Positions 47,301-55,740 are shown, counted from the first letter of the stretch. The stretch is DNA of 60,000 nt from Branchiostoma floridae (GCF_000003815.2 NC_049987.1:19876614-19936613); one strand, 5' to 3'. The notes: generated by a model from the letters alone, not told the origin. Numbers and translations are program-made.

Positions 47301-49963
47301 GCTTAATGTAGGCTGGAAGTGAATTAAAGTGTTTAGCACCTCTGTATGAAAATGTACGCTGTCCTGTTGTGGTCTTGAAAAAGGGTTTGTATAGGAGTGA
47401 TGTCTGTCTGGTTTGGTAATTGTGTAAGTTGTGGTTGTGAGAGAAGATGGATGATAGGTATGTTGGTGCTAGCCCATTGATACACTTGTAAACCATAATG
47501 CACACATGATCCCGCCTTCTCCCTGCGAGGTACTGCCAGCTGAGCTTCTCATGAAGGTTGAGGACACTGCTGGCCTGTAGGTTGAGTTGCAGAACTACCC
47601 TGGCAGCCCGGTTCTGTAGCACTTGGAGTTGTTGTTGTCTCCCCACTCCGCAGCTATCCCACACGGTGTCACAGTAATCCAGAAGGGGGAGTACCATTGC
47701 TTTATACAACATGTCAGCTATATTTACAGTGAAGCAAGGTCTAAGACGTCTGAGTAAACCTACTCGTTGGGTTACCTTTGAGCAGAGTTTGTCAACATGT
47801 TCATTCCACAACAATTTGTCATCAAGAATAAGCCCTAGGTATTTAAATGAAACCACTCTTTCTATTGACTCTAGTCCAATTTTGATTGACACTGTATGTG
47901 CTTTCTTAAGCTTACCACTGCTCCCAAAGAGCATCCACTTTGTCTTTGAGGCATTTAGGGTCAAATGGTTTAACTGGAACCATGTAGCTATGTGGGAGAG
48001 TTCTGAATTCAGAGTGGCTTCAATGTACCTAGTGTCATTACTGGAGCAAAAAATTGCCGCATCATCAGCATAGAGACATACTTTGTTGGAGATACAGTCA
48101 GGTAGATCATTTATAAACACAATGAATAACAATGGCCCAAGGATTGACCCTTGTGGAACACCTACTGTCACTGGGAGATAATCAGATACACAACCGTCTA
48201 GAGACACTGTCTGCTTTCTATCAAATAGGTAATTTGTGAACCATTTGAGTTCTACATCTTTAACCCCAATCCAGGACAGTTTCTTCAGTAACAGGCAATG
48301 ATCTACTGTATCAAAAGCCTTTTTCAGGTCTAAAAACACAGCCCCCACTAGGTTTCCACTGTCAATGTTTTGATACACATGGTCAGTGACATCCAGTAAA
48401 GTAGTAGTAGTGGAATGACCTGGCCGGAACCCAGACTGCTGTTCAGAGAGAATGCTGTGATGGTGGAGATATTCCAGGAACTGACCATGTACCTCTTTTT
48501 CAAAAGCTTTCATGATAACTGGAAGAACAGATATAGGCCTATAATTATTTGGATCCTCTTTTTCCCCCCCTTTGTGTATTGGGGTCACCTTAGCTGTCTT
48601 CCATTCCTTAGGAATGATACCAGATGAGAGAGACAGATTAAATATGTGGGTCATAGGTTTGCATATACACGGTGCAGCTGCTTTTAGCAGTCTTGAGTGT
48701 ATCTTGTCCAACCCTGTGGCCTTGTTAGTCCCTAAGACTCTGAGCTTGTCGTATACAGTAACTTCTGTTACCTCCTTGAAGGCGAAAGTGGATGTTAGCT
48801 TCTTGTACTTATCTGGGCAAACCAGGTTACCTGTCTGTTTCGTGAACTTCTCAGCTAACTTGTTTCCAATGGAAACAAAGAAGTTGTTGAAACAGGAGAC
48901 TATACTAGAGGGGTCCTTGTAGAACTGCCCTCCCCAATGAAGTGACTTGGTAACAACAGGGTTTTTGTTTGGAAGTACTTCCTTTATTGTTGCCCATAAC
49001 TTACTTGTGTTTGACATATTTTCTTTTAGTTTTTGTTGACAGTACATTGCTTTGGCCTGTTTGACCAATTTGTTGACATGGTTTCTTTTGGCTTTATATC
49101 CTTCCCAGTCTACAGTAGCACCTGTCCTACGGGCTTTCGCCTTAGTGCTATCTCTGTCATGCATCAATCGCTGAAGGTCAGGTGTGAGCCATTTGGGCTG
49201 ATTTGCCTTAGTGCGTTTAGATATGAATGGGGCATGTAAATCACTAACAGTGATGAAGAGAGACCTAAATAGTCCCCAGGCTTCCTCTACACAGGTGGAC
49301 TGTAGGACACTGTCCCAGCTTAGTGTTCTAAGGTGGGTCAGGAAATTGTTCTCATCGAAGTTGGAGAACTTGCGTGAGGTGATATATCTAGGTGCTGATT
49401 TAGGTCGCTTTGCCTTCCTGACACAGAACACTGCATAGTGGTCCGAAAGGGTGGAGTGCACTACACCATGCTCACACACCTGATGTAAGTCATTACAGTA
49501 AATGTGATCAATTATAGTACTCGAATGTTGGAGCACTCTTGTGGGCTTATCTATTACCTGCTGTAGCTGGTATTCCTGGCTAAGGTTTGTGATGTGTCTG
49601 GCTCCTGACGTGTCTGTGTTACTCCATATTCTTCCATATGGGCCCGGTTCATATTGGGCAAGCTCTGTTTTGACCTGAAATCAATTCACAATATTAGTTC
49701 TCTTTTGGGGATAACTTACAGTTAAAATATTGCATTTTTGCGCAGGGGTGACTTGGAACAGTCCAATGTTGCGTGGGAATGGGTATGGCTGAAATATGCT
49801 GTATTTGCACCCAAGCAAATGTCGGCCTTTCTAGTTACATTGGGTATAATTGTAGCTTTACAAGCGCCACGTAGCGGAAAAAACAGGTACTGCATCGTAC
49901 AGATGTCACTGGGATATCGCCAGACCTAGTACCTACCTCGAGCGAGGGACCGTAGGCGGGCAT
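21326..49963 (-). CDS. Gene B: striated-muscle myosin heavy chain (class II), complete, 40 coding exons
   Basis: Actin-based ATPase motor and thick-filament rod of muscle. Coding exons in transcription order: 49937-49963, 44540-44716, 43746-43889, 43049-43205, 41920-41947, 41584-41695, 40820-40912, 40411-40474, 39886-39987, 38953-39189, 38529-38700, 37662-37758, 37204-37374, 36681-36996, 36382-36443, 36038-36243, 35464-35599, 34985-35109, 34404-34551, 33686-33793, 32917-33093, 31861-32019, 31257-31343, 30684-30829, 30182-30272, 29668-29724, 29333-29458, 28872-29078, 28394-28600, 27690-27920, 27170-27292, 26541-26772, 25902-26142, 24911-25112, 24234-24371, 23549-23731, 22858-23028, 22499-22603, 21899-21994, 21326-21526. 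Every junction has GT/AG and matching phase; the sum is 1953 codons plus stop, the usual length for sarcomeric myosin (about 1935-1960). Motor is roughly residues 1-770, two IQ motifs about 770-840, head-rod proline about 839, then coiled coil to a short Thr/Arg-rich tail. The start follows the N-terminus MPAYGPSLE, which is nearly identical in gene A. Paralogue choice (which MYH) cannot be made from sequence alone. Confidence 0.96.
21605..21710. mobile_element. Second GTAGCCTG MITE
   Basis: GTAGCCTGGTTACGATCACA at the left and GTGTAAACACAGGCTAC at the right, with CTAGCGGCCG inside as in the copy near 1500. Lies between exons 39 and 40 of gene B. Confidence 0.6.
21899..28600 (-). CDS. Gene B exons 29-39: hinge and light meromyosin rod
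   Basis: Eleven exons from [16 protein letters not shown] (28600) to [14 protein letters not shown] (21899), residues about 1245-1887. Typical LMM signatures include [20 protein letters not shown] and [20 protein letters not shown]. This part packs thick filaments through its 28-residue charge repeat. Gene A lies outside the window here, so there is no comparison. Confidence 0.93.
26195..26405. repeat. Cryptic tandem repeat (CGAACCTTATG / CGAATCACTATG)
   Basis: Alternating 16-18 bp units such as CGCACGAATCACTATGCG and ACGAACCTTATG repeated about ten times with variation. Intron between exons 32 and 33 of gene B. Confidence 0.7.
26775..26794. repeat. Poly-G run at the exon 32 acceptor of gene B
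   Basis: About 20 G on the plus strand, read as a poly-C tract directly before the CAG acceptor at 26773 on the coding strand. It serves as an unusual all-C polypyrimidine tract; exact length is uncertain. Confidence 0.75.
28872..33793 (-). CDS. Gene B exons 20-28: S2 coiled coil
   Basis: Nine exons with continuous heptad-rich sequence (for example [19 protein letters not shown] in exon 20, [18 protein letters not shown] in exon 23). No proline occurs inside the blocks I translated. Exon lengths (108, 177, 159, 87, 146, 91, 57, 126, 207) equal those in gene A. Covers residues about 859-1244. Confidence 0.94.
29826..29878. repeat. AT dinucleotide microsatellite
   Basis: About 26 uninterrupted TA units. 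Intron between gene B exons 25 and 26. Confidence 0.9.
30099..30167. repeat. 22-bp tandem repeat, 3 units
   Basis: GGAATACTATTAAGACACGG repeated three times, ending 15 bp from the donor side of gene B exon 25. Confidence 0.8.
32090..32240 (+). mobile_element. Possible retrotransposon ORF remnant
   Basis: Plus-strand frame [18 protein letters not shown] followed by IAEWSW, similar to the GRQRKRWEDNIKEW-type C-terminal motif of non-LTR ORF2 proteins. Short and degenerate; in the intron between exons 21 and 22 of gene B. Confidence 0.4.
32717..32885 (+). repeat. Dispersed repeat, copy 2
   Basis: Partner of the repeat at 16178-16375, same orientation; ends GGGCAAGAATTTGCAATAA. Confidence 0.55.
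33163..33449. mobile_element. Candidate MITE with ATACCTTGCAAACCTT ends
   Basis: Perfect 16-bp inverted repeats at 33163-33178 and 33434-33449, with weaker pairing further in. A sequence of about 47 bp just left of it (33117-33163) recurs at about 33529-33575 with roughly 80-85% similarity by eye. Confidence 0.5.
34404..35109 (-). CDS. Gene B exons 18-19: lever arm with two IQ motifs
   Basis: Exon 18 (34985-35109) holds the essential light chain site ([19 protein letters not shown]). Exon 19 (34404-34551) holds the regulatory light chain site ([20 protein letters not shown]) and the head-rod junction with MKPQL, its proline at residue about 839. The rod begins right after it. Confidence 0.93.
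35265..35373. repeat. Composite C-run, CA and CT microsatellite
   Basis: CCCCCCCCC, then CA repeats, a second C-run, then TCTC repeats. Intron between gene B exons 17 and 18. Confidence 0.85.
35464..35599 (-). CDS. Gene B exon 17: converter
   Basis: Encodes [19 protein letters not shown] through TKVFFK, the converter subdomain that drives the lever arm. Joins exon 16 within an arginine codon and ends phase 0. Confidence 0.94.
36038..36243 (-). CDS. Gene B exon 16: actin interface, SH2 and SH1 cysteines
   Basis: Contains [15 protein letters not shown] and [18 protein letters not shown]; the two cysteines at residues about 696 and 706 are the SH2 and SH1 thiols. A 117-bp stretch of this exon (36066-36182) is identical to the gene A exon, including silent sites. 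Confidence 0.95.
36382..36443 (-). CDS. Gene B exon 15: loop 2
   Basis: 62-nt exon encoding [20 protein letters not shown]. The lysine-rich loop 2 at the 50k/20k junction binds the acidic N-terminus of actin. The same block is found in gene A with EQKGG in place of GQKGG. Confidence 0.93.
36681..37374 (-). CDS. Gene B exons 13-14: relay helix and lower 50-kDa domain
   Basis: Exon 13 (37204-37374) carries the relay helix and loop ([18 protein letters not shown], then [19 protein letters not shown]). Exon 14 (36681-36996) begins [17 protein letters not shown] and ends [10 protein letters not shown], covering the strut and lower 50-kDa domain with the actin-facing helix-loop-helix. Confidence 0.95.
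37662..38700 (-). CDS. Gene B exons 11-12: cardiomyopathy loop and switch II
   Basis: Exon 11 (38529-38700) includes [16 protein letters not shown], the surface loop equivalent to the human region around R403, and ends in two bases of a codon (donor GTACGT). Exon 12 (37662-37758) ends with [11 protein letters not shown], switch II, residues about 462-467 for DIAGFE. Both are essential for ATP hydrolysis and its coupling to the actin interface. Confidence 0.95.
37818..38000 (+). mobile_element. Retrotransposon ORF 3' fragment
   Basis: Plus-strand frame [20 protein letters not shown] and later [19 protein letters not shown] followed by stop and GATGATGATGATGA. The basic GKRRRGR start and the [11 protein letters not shown] end resemble the last segment of non-LTR ORF2 proteins. 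Only the 3' end is left, inside the intron between exons 11 and 12 of gene B. Confidence 0.55.
38126..38191. repeat. Duplicated 27-bp segment
   Basis: ATATAGTAGATACTAGAGG with AGAGGATC occurs at 38126 and 38164. Intron of gene B. Confidence 0.75.
38255..38395 (+). mobile_element. Second tRNA-derived SINE, truncated
   Basis: tRNA-like head AACTGGTAGAGCGTTCGA and B-box-like AAGTTCGATACC, then TTGTGCCCTTGGGAAAGG as in the element at 41.1-41.5 kb. Opposite orientation; shorter body. Confidence 0.6.
38953..39189 (-). CDS. Gene B exon 10: upper 50-kDa domain
   Basis: 237 nt, from [17 protein letters not shown] to [12 protein letters not shown]. Contains [18 protein letters not shown] and [13 protein letters not shown], typical of the class II upper 50-kDa subdomain. 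Starts and ends phase 1, identical to gene A. Confidence 0.94.
39577..39823 (+). mobile_element. MITE family 1, copy 3
   Basis: Arms include CACTTGGGGCACCGTTGTGG and the complementary end near 39785-39823. In the intron between exons 9 and 10 of gene B. Confidence 0.78.
39886..39987 (-). CDS. Gene B exon 9: single copy, upper motor lip region
   Basis: Encodes [18 protein letters not shown] and the following [15 protein letters not shown], residues about 268-302. It is homologous to both alternative exons 9a and 9b of gene A and closer to 9b. I saw no second copy in the flanking introns of gene B (39190-39885 and 39988-40410), which instead hold inverted-repeat elements. Confidence 0.93.
40188..40388. 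mobile_element. MITE family 2, copy 1 (CTCTCCAAGCAGA ends)
   Basis: Inverted repeats start CTCTCCAAGCAGATGTTAGG and match for about 45 bp, including GCTCCGGCTGCTTTTTTAAC. TA flanks both ends. It ends 22 bp from the donor side of gene B exon 8. Confidence 0.75.
40411..40912 (-). CDS. Gene B exons 7-8: purine-binding loop and switch I
   Basis: Exon 7 (40820-40912) ends [13 protein letters not shown], and exon 8 (40411-40474) starts GKFIRVQF. The NNNSSRFGKF switch I motif (residues about 240-249) is split exactly at the intron, as in gene A. Exon 8 ends phase 1 in the codon for the tyrosine that begins YLLEKSRV. Confidence 0.95.
41095..41528 (-). mobile_element. tRNA-derived SINE
   Basis: On the minus strand the 5' head is tRNA-like: an A-box-like GCGTGGTGCAGCGGCAGC near 41520 and the B box GAGTTCGAATCC near 41472. 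This is followed by the conserved-looking CTTGTGCCCTTGGGAAAGG and a long body containing CACGTTAAAGAACCC. The 3' end is rich in ATCATC. It has no intact tRNA cloverleaf, so it is a SINE and not a tRNA gene. Confidence 0.65.
41584..41947 (-). CDS. Gene B exons 5-6: P-loop and loop 1
   Basis: Exon 5 is a 28-nt micro-exon (41920-41947) ending LIT; exon 6 (41584-41695) begins within the same threonine codon and gives [13 protein letters not shown]. Together they form the Walker A P-loop, residues about 179-186, which binds ATP phosphates. Exon 6 ends in loop 1, which here is Ala-rich ([15 protein letters not shown]) and one residue longer than in gene A. Loop 1 is known to tune ADP release, so the paralogues may differ kinetically (inference). 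Confidence 0.95.
42105..42360 (+). repeat. Dispersed repeat, related to 14150-14335
   Basis: ACTAGAGAACGCCTGGATGC, then TATTTAGTATGTGGGTAGGT and TTTGGGCCCCATAGCGGC; a second GGGCCCCCTAGCGGC follows about 90 bp later. Intron of gene B. Confidence 0.45.
42738..42923. mobile_element. Long hairpin element with 73-bp arms
   Basis: Left arm 42738-42810 and right arm 42851-42923 are inverse copies with only a few differences (both contain ATTCTTCCGTAAACGTTTCG or its complement); a 40-bp spacer separates them. In the intron between exons 4 and 5 of gene B. Confidence 0.75.
43049..44716 (-). CDS. Gene B exons 2-4: N-terminal SH3-like subdomain and start of motor
   Basis: Exon 2 (44540-44716, residues about 10-68) encodes the SH3-like beta barrel region ([15 protein letters not shown]). 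Exon 3 (43746-43889) carries [20 protein letters not shown]. Exon 4 (43049-43205) carries [19 protein letters not shown] and ends phase 1. These are conserved signatures of class II myosin heads and place the nucleotide pocket just downstream. Confidence 0.95.
44206..44520. repeat. Tandem repeat of about 75-80 bp, 4 units
   Basis: Each unit has ACAAATTCAA or a variant, AGAGAGACGTAGGGAAAGG, CAAAACGT and GACCGGAACAGTTCTAAAT. Purine-rich. In the intron between exons 2 and 3 of gene B, next to the exon 2 donor. Confidence 0.8.
44861..45000. mobile_element. MITE family 2, copy 2
   Basis: Ends CTCTCCAAGCAGAGGTTGGT and its complement; arms about 35 bp, total 140 bp. Shares only the terminal 17-18 bases with copy 1, so the two are different internal types with common termini. 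Confidence 0.7.
45825..46268. other. Assembly gap (444 N)
   Basis: Run of N within the intron between coding exons 1 and 2 of gene B. Apparent open frames across it are artefacts. Confidence 0.99.
47003..49680 (-). mobile_element. 5'-truncated non-LTR retrotransposon (Jockey/CR1-type) in gene B intron
   Basis: An unbroken frame runs from 49680 to the stop at 47251 (about 808 codons). It starts in the C-terminal part of the endonuclease ([18 protein letters not shown]) and then has a full reverse transcriptase: [53 protein letters not shown] and the catalytic [11 protein letters not shown] 3' UTR of about 240 bp ends in AAAC repeats (47003-47022), a tail usual for this supergroup. ORF1 and most of the endonuclease are missing, typical of incomplete reverse transcription. 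The lack of stops suggests a young copy. The family is assigned from motifs only. Confidence 0.9.
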
Positions 49964-50001
49964 GTTGAGTCCGGCAGGGCGTCTACTAAAGGAACAAGAC
50001 C
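49937..50001 (-). CDS. Gene B exon with 5' leader and coding exon 1
   Basis: Acceptor TTCCAG precedes 50001. ATG at 49961-49963 begins MPAYGPSLE, and the donor is GTAGGT. The coding part is 27 nt, phase 0. This very short N-terminal exon separated by a long intron from exon 2 is shared with gene A. The next exon in frame begins [17 protein letters not shown] at 44716. Confidence 0.85.
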
Positions 50002-50449
50002 CTGGAACGGGAACAAATTAGATGATCATGTTAGAAGCTCTAAGTTCATTTCAAGAGCCTGTTAATTGAACAAGAAGGCTATATTAAAAGTCGACACTCT
50101 ATAGGATTCATAGATATTGATCCTTTGCCACCATTGCAGTCAATTACGCTTGTTATGTCAGCTTCCCTGTTTCGTTCTTAACTATGAAGTAACAAGTATG
50201 ATACTACTTCTTTTAAAGGTAAATTTGCTGTTTAGAATAAACTATTCCCATCGTATAGTGTATAATACACACACTATTTTTTTAAACGTATACCTACATG
50301 ATACTCCTAGGAACCCTTTTCCAATACGTTGACGTTCTAGATTTCTTGTCAGAAAGGGTGACAGACTTAGAAAAACAATATTCTTTTGCTATCGGAAACA
50401 ACTGTAAACTAACTTAGCCTGAAAGTTTATCTGTGTCGGTAGAATATAT

Positions 50450-50618
50450 TATAGAAATTACTAAACATTCTTTCCAACACTGAATTAATATAGAGACTTA
50501 CCCTAAATTTCGGTCAAACTCCGTCGACCTTGTTCACGGAATGACCCTCTCTATCTCTAATTTAGGGTAAGTCCCTATATCAATTCAGTGTTGGAAAGAA
50601 AGTTTAGCAATGTCTATA
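50450..50618. mobile_element. Hairpin element in the 5' UTR intron of gene B
   Basis: Arms of about 60 bp (50450-50509 and 50559-50618) include ACACTGAATTAATATAGAG and TACCCTAAAT with few mismatches. A similar stretch (ACTGTAAACTAACT) lies at 50401 and at 50620, possibly an old flanking duplication. Confidence 0.65.
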
Positions 50619-50683
50619 ACTGTAAACTAACTCAAAGAAATAGACTTCGAGTCTTAAAAGCTAAAGGAACGAACCGTACTCAC

Positions 50684-50703
50684 CTCTGGAGGAGAAAGCT
50701 GTG
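50684..50703 (-). other. Gene B non-coding first exon (5' UTR)
   Basis: About 20 bases between the inferred start and a strong donor (GTGAGT at 50678-50683). It splices to the exon at 49937-50001, which carries a short leader and the ATG. The right end is estimated from the TATA box and may be off by several bases. Confidence 0.65.
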
Positions 50704-50727
50704 AGGCTTGCCCGGAATCTGTCTGGT

Positions 50728-50735
50728 CTTTTATA
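50728..50735 (-). promoter_or_regulatory. Gene B TATA box (TATAAAAG)
   Basis: TATAAAAG on the minus strand, followed about 25-30 bases later by the short 5' UTR exon. Transcription start is inferred near 50703. The position relative to the first splice donor is the same as in gene A, which supports the call. Confidence 0.8.
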
Positions 50736-50762
50736 CCTTCATTATACCAGAAATGTCGCTTT

Positions 50763-50772
50763 CTATAAATAC
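50763..50772 (+). promoter_or_regulatory. MEF2-like site upstream of gene B
   Basis: CTATAAATAC matches nine of ten positions of the MEF2 consensus YTAWWWWTAR and lies about 60-70 bases upstream of the inferred start. MEF2 proteins drive many muscle genes; use of this site is inference. It could also serve as a second AT-rich core promoter element. Confidence 0.4.
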
Positions 50773-53726
50773 CCTGACTCAGGCGCTGCGCTCGGGGCTT
50801 CTTCCTTTTCGGTCAGTGGGTTTGTTTGACTCGAGCTTAGGTGATAATGACTCAAGATCAAACAAGACTGGGGTGGTTCAAGATGGTCCTCAAAATTTCT
50901 TCAAGATTGAGTTCAAATGAAACGTTGTCGACAATGTTTGAATGAAAATAATGTGTTCTATTTTCCCGTACTTCTTACATAGCGCGTGTTGCTTAAATCT
51001 TCGCTAATTTCGTTTCTTGCTGTATGTAACATTCCTCGCATTTCAGGGCCGCTATTTCCTCACGGCCGCTGTGTTTACACGTTCGAGAAGACGTGATATT
51101 TAGCGGGCAAACTCAAGCGTGCGCTCCGACCAAACATGGCGAAAGGGCCGGGTCTGTACCCTGCACTGATATGCAGCTATAACAGTTATTCAAAGTACAA
51201 ATGAGGGTAACTTCTTTCGAAGTATTTACGATTTTTATTCACTCACAAGTCAAACTGCAGTTTCTCATACTTAATACTTTGATAGTTGAATTATTTGTCA
51301 CAACGGAAGCCTTATACGTCTTTGCCACAATTCAGTCCATAGACAGTGAACGCAAAGAAACGTCTTTAAATATTTGACCCATACTGTTTAGCCTTCTTAA
51401 AGTGGATACCCTGTAGGATTGGAAATAACAGGGGAGGGGGGCAAACATCGTCAAATGGGGACACCATGCGGAGATCGTTAGTACTGTACCTTCGTCGTGC
51501 TGTATGTATGCGCTTTTAGATATCGCGCACTACCCATTTACTTCATTATAGTTTGTAAATCACTATCTTTGATGCTAAGAGCTCTCCAAAGTATAATTTT
51601 GATAGTAGTTTACGATATCGAAATGTAAAGATCATGAACTTGAGAATGATTTCTCTTGTAATTATATCTAAATCATATTTCAGAGAAGGAATAATGATAT
51701 GATGATGCTGACAGCATCGTCATTCTGTCATTCTACTCACATGATTTATTAGTAGTTATCAAAATGGAAGGCTTTTTGTCACGAAATGTGTAGACAAAGG
51801 TTATACATCACTGTCAGGATCTGGTCAATTACATCACGGCCTGAAGTGGCGTGTCACTGTCCCCTTATTGTACGGACTTGATATGATTACAACTACCGAC
51901 TCATGTGATATATTGCCTTAATAATTCAAAACACTATCAAATTTTCATATGTCTTATAGATACCCCTTTTCTCTAAAAACACGTGAGTGGAGTGCTTCAA
52001 ATCTTGTTAATAACATAGCATTTTGATTATAATAATTTTTGACATATAATTTCCCATTTCTTAGTCTGGTTTAGTTGCCGCAGGTAACAAAAATGCTTCG
52101 CACGGTATATTGGAAGGGCTACATAAAAACACGGCAGACATAGTTTTACCAAATTTTCAGACAACTGTGAGAGGTTATTAGGTTTCGGTAACATTTTTGA
52201 CGGGTTGGGGAATACTGTTAAGCAATTATTGTGTGTGTTCTTCCTTTTAAACCATCCTAATGATATAATTTGCCTTAAGACAGACGGAGGAAACGGTTCA
52301 TTTTTCACACAATTAAGAAATGTCAGTACAGTAGACGTTTGGCAACCAACCGACTACTTAACCTTATACCTGAGACACCGATATGAACACTGAATCGTGC
52401 TGGGATGAAATGAAGAACTGTATCTTTGAAAACGGTACAGTATTTGTGTTAGAAGTATGGAAAACAAAGACATGGTCTTGGACTTATTAGTGGCGCTACA
52501 CTGAAGTACAAAATGTCATATTACAACGCTACATGATATTTGCCGAAGACAAACTTAATCAAATTTCATACACAAACGTAAGATACATCAAATGCGAATT
52601 GACTAAATCATCAGGCTAACTATCTATTTTTTATTGTTTGGGCTGTTCAGCACGCACTTGTAGTGTTTCAACACTATATGTGTTTCATACCCAACTATAT
52701 TGATACCGAAATCTTTCCTCGCAAGACTCTTTCAAGAATTGTTTTATAACTTAAGTGTCTAGATTTGCGCCATTTGAGAAATGACTCTTGACAGTTTTAG
52801 AAGTACTACAGAATTATTACAAGAACAGTTTTAGAAGTCTAGGTCAGACTACTTAGATATATCATTTATAGCACATAGGCTACAGGTTTGGTACATTTGT
52901 CTCCGACACTTATAAACTATTTGACTGTCTAAACATTATATATGACTGCCAAAAGAAATATTTTAGAGGACTAGCTTTGAGTCATTCCAAACGTACATAG
53001 CTGAATGGCTCAAAGCTGGCCCCAAAGCCCATAGACCTAGTAACGTGCATCGCCTATTCCCATAAGACTATTTGACTGCCTAAAATATCAATACTTGACC
53101 CTCAGAGACGCACAAATTATGCAAAATGAAGGTTTCGACGTTTGCATTATCGGCTTTGGCTTAGTGAATGGACACATCATCGCTAATCCCGCGGCACCGA
53201 TTACATTACCCCGGAGCCGACCTATTGAGCCGGCTAATTAATGACCCTTCTCTCTAATAGAGGAGTTAATTGATAATAGCGTGTTTCCATCGGATGTTGT
53301 TTTTGCCTCGGGCGATCCGACAGTTCCCGTCGTCATGCCAGGCAGTCGTATACATAATCTCTACCAGACTGACTACGCTGGCCATTCTAGGGAGAAACAT
53401 TTGCCATGGTAGTTTTATTTTGTTGTCAGGTGAGTTGTCCGGCCGCGCTCCAGAAGGGAAAGATGAACCTTAGCGTGGACTGACTCCCCTGGCCAATTTC
53501 CAGATTTTTCTGCCGAATCCTACGATCCACGTACCCCGTAGGAAAGCCGGGAGGAGGCTAGGGCAGCCGGCTGATCGGACGTGTACGAGAGTTTCATGCC
53601 CCATCACTCGTACCCAGGAGGCTTTCATGCCCCATCACTCGTTCCCAGACAGCCTGCCCAAAAGCTCCGAATGAACTACTAGACTCCCGCCTGGGCGAAT
53701 AGTAATAGGGGACATTGGCCAAGTTA

Positions 53727-53972
53727 AGTTGCACTCTCACAGCACTTGAGGCACCGGTGCGACACTGCGGGGTTCGTAGATGACTCAACGAATTTTAGAG
53801 ATAAATAATGAATTTTAGTCCGTTATGATTATTTTTTTGTCTTTTAAGTCATACCTTTGCGTATTACGCAATATCTCAATTATCAAAAGTCGCGAAAATA
53901 ACAAAACAGTGCCGCACTGAACGAACCCCGCAGTGCCGCATCTGTGCCCCAAGTGCAGTGAGACTCCACTTT
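53727..53972 (-). mobile_element. MITE family 1, copy 4 (inverted)
   Basis: Same arms (GCACTTGAGGCACCGGTG and GCCCCAAGTGCAGTGAGA) with the core in the opposite orientation to copies 1-3. In the region upstream of gene B. Confidence 0.78.
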
Positions 53973-55023
53973 TAGGAATAAAAGTCTAGTAGGAGTTAAT
54001 TGGCCTAGGAGTGAACTGGCCGGGAAATGGCAGAAGTGATAGCTGTATAAAATGCAAAAGACTGACTGAAATCCCATAGCAACTCGTTTGTCCCTACTTC
54101 TATGATTTGGCCAAATTCTTCTCTATGTTTTAATCTGACACGTCTGCCTGGACACTACCATGACTACCCTTTCCACTAGGTCGGCGCTTTCGGTGTGACT
54201 TTGTTTATTTTGTTGTCTTTTCACACTTTTACTTTGGTATGATATGCAGCCCAAATGAAATCGAAAGTTAATACATATACATCAGTTTTATGTCGCAGTG
54301 ATAGCGCAGCGCGATCGCCGTCTAGCTGAAAGGAGGCCTAAGAAACGAAATTCCGAAATGTGATTCTAAATATGCCGGAGCAGTAAGTTACGACACTTAA
54401 TTGGTAACATAATGAAAGAAGATGGGCGTGTAATAGCACTGATGAATATGATAATTAATGCACATTTGCATTTGCCGTTTTCAAGCAATGAGGTTTGTCA
54501 CGGCTAGCTAGGGTTTTGATTTGTGAATATTTTATGCTAAAACACCATCCAGCTAGCAGCACCCACTTATGCCTAAATTCCCGATGTAACAGGTTACTAG
54601 TAAAGAGTATACAGTTAGTATACAGTTCGGGCTCTAAAACCTATGATAGTAATAAGTTTATTGCAAAGTCAATTACCCGGCGGCTGATTGCAAGTAACTA
54701 AAACACCACGAATAAAAATGACACCGTGGGACGTGTGGCTATTCTAGTTTGCAATACGTACAATTTAAATCTAAATTTGTTGCGGTTAATGGTAACAATA
54801 GTGTGAGATTTATGCCAGTGCTGATGTCACTAGTGAAGGTAAATGACCGGACTCTAACCAACTGAGGCTTGGAATTAGTTGCAGGAAGGCATAAGAGGCG
54901 GTTTATTATGGTTGGGACTAATGGAAACTTATGACCTACACGTTTCTTTAGGACACTTAAAGCACCTTGGAGTCTTGGACCCTCCTTCCAAATCTAACGC
55001 AGTGTGGGGGTTGTGTATGTGTA

Positions 55024-55072
55024 TGATGTGTGTATGTGTGTGTGTGTGGGGGGGGGGGGGGGGGGGGGGCGT
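55024..55072. repeat. TG repeat followed by a G-run
   Basis: TGTGTGTATG repeats then about 20 G. Upstream region of gene B. Confidence 0.85.
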
Positions 55073-55740
55073 ATGTAAGCGTACCTGTGAGCACATGTCT
55101 TTGTGTGTGTGTATCTGTATGTACGTGTGTTCGCTTCTGTCCCCCTACTTTTAGAAATTGCCCTTCTACTGAAACGGTGCCCAGGTGCGAACGCTAAAGG
55201 CTATTTGCTGTGGTTAGTGAGGAATTGCAGTTTGAAATACGCCTTTCTTAAGTAGATGAAAAGACAGATGTTATGGTGACATTTAGTATCAGAAGTAATG
55301 GTGTAGCTAGTCCGACCAATCCATCTTGCCGTCACAAAATGTCTTGGATAACTTCAAGATTCTGTGTTCACCTGCCTGCTTAAAGCAGCACACTCAAGAA
55401 TAGATGTACACATAAAACGGCCGCGAACTTTAAGAGAAGTAAAACCAAAGATGCACAGTAGTTATTATAAGGATTGTATTGACTACAAGCCTTAACATTG
55501 ATGAACTTAATCACACGACAATTGTACACGGTAAAATGTATGGCAACAACTATTACACAAAGTAAAAAAATAGTGGTATAAAATAAAACTTAGCATCCTG
55601 ATTATAAAACTAATAAGGGCTTTGATAAGCACGTTACAACCGAATGGGGTTGATCATGAGTTTACCAAAGGATCAGTAGATAATCGTTAGGACTAAGCAC
55701 TGATGCACGTACGCAGCCACTTTTTTCGTCAAAGAAAAAT

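Noticed and set aside
48415-49438. Plus-strand frames inside the LINE
   Set aside because: Antisense to the reverse-transcriptase frame, which has all the expected motifs on the minus strand.
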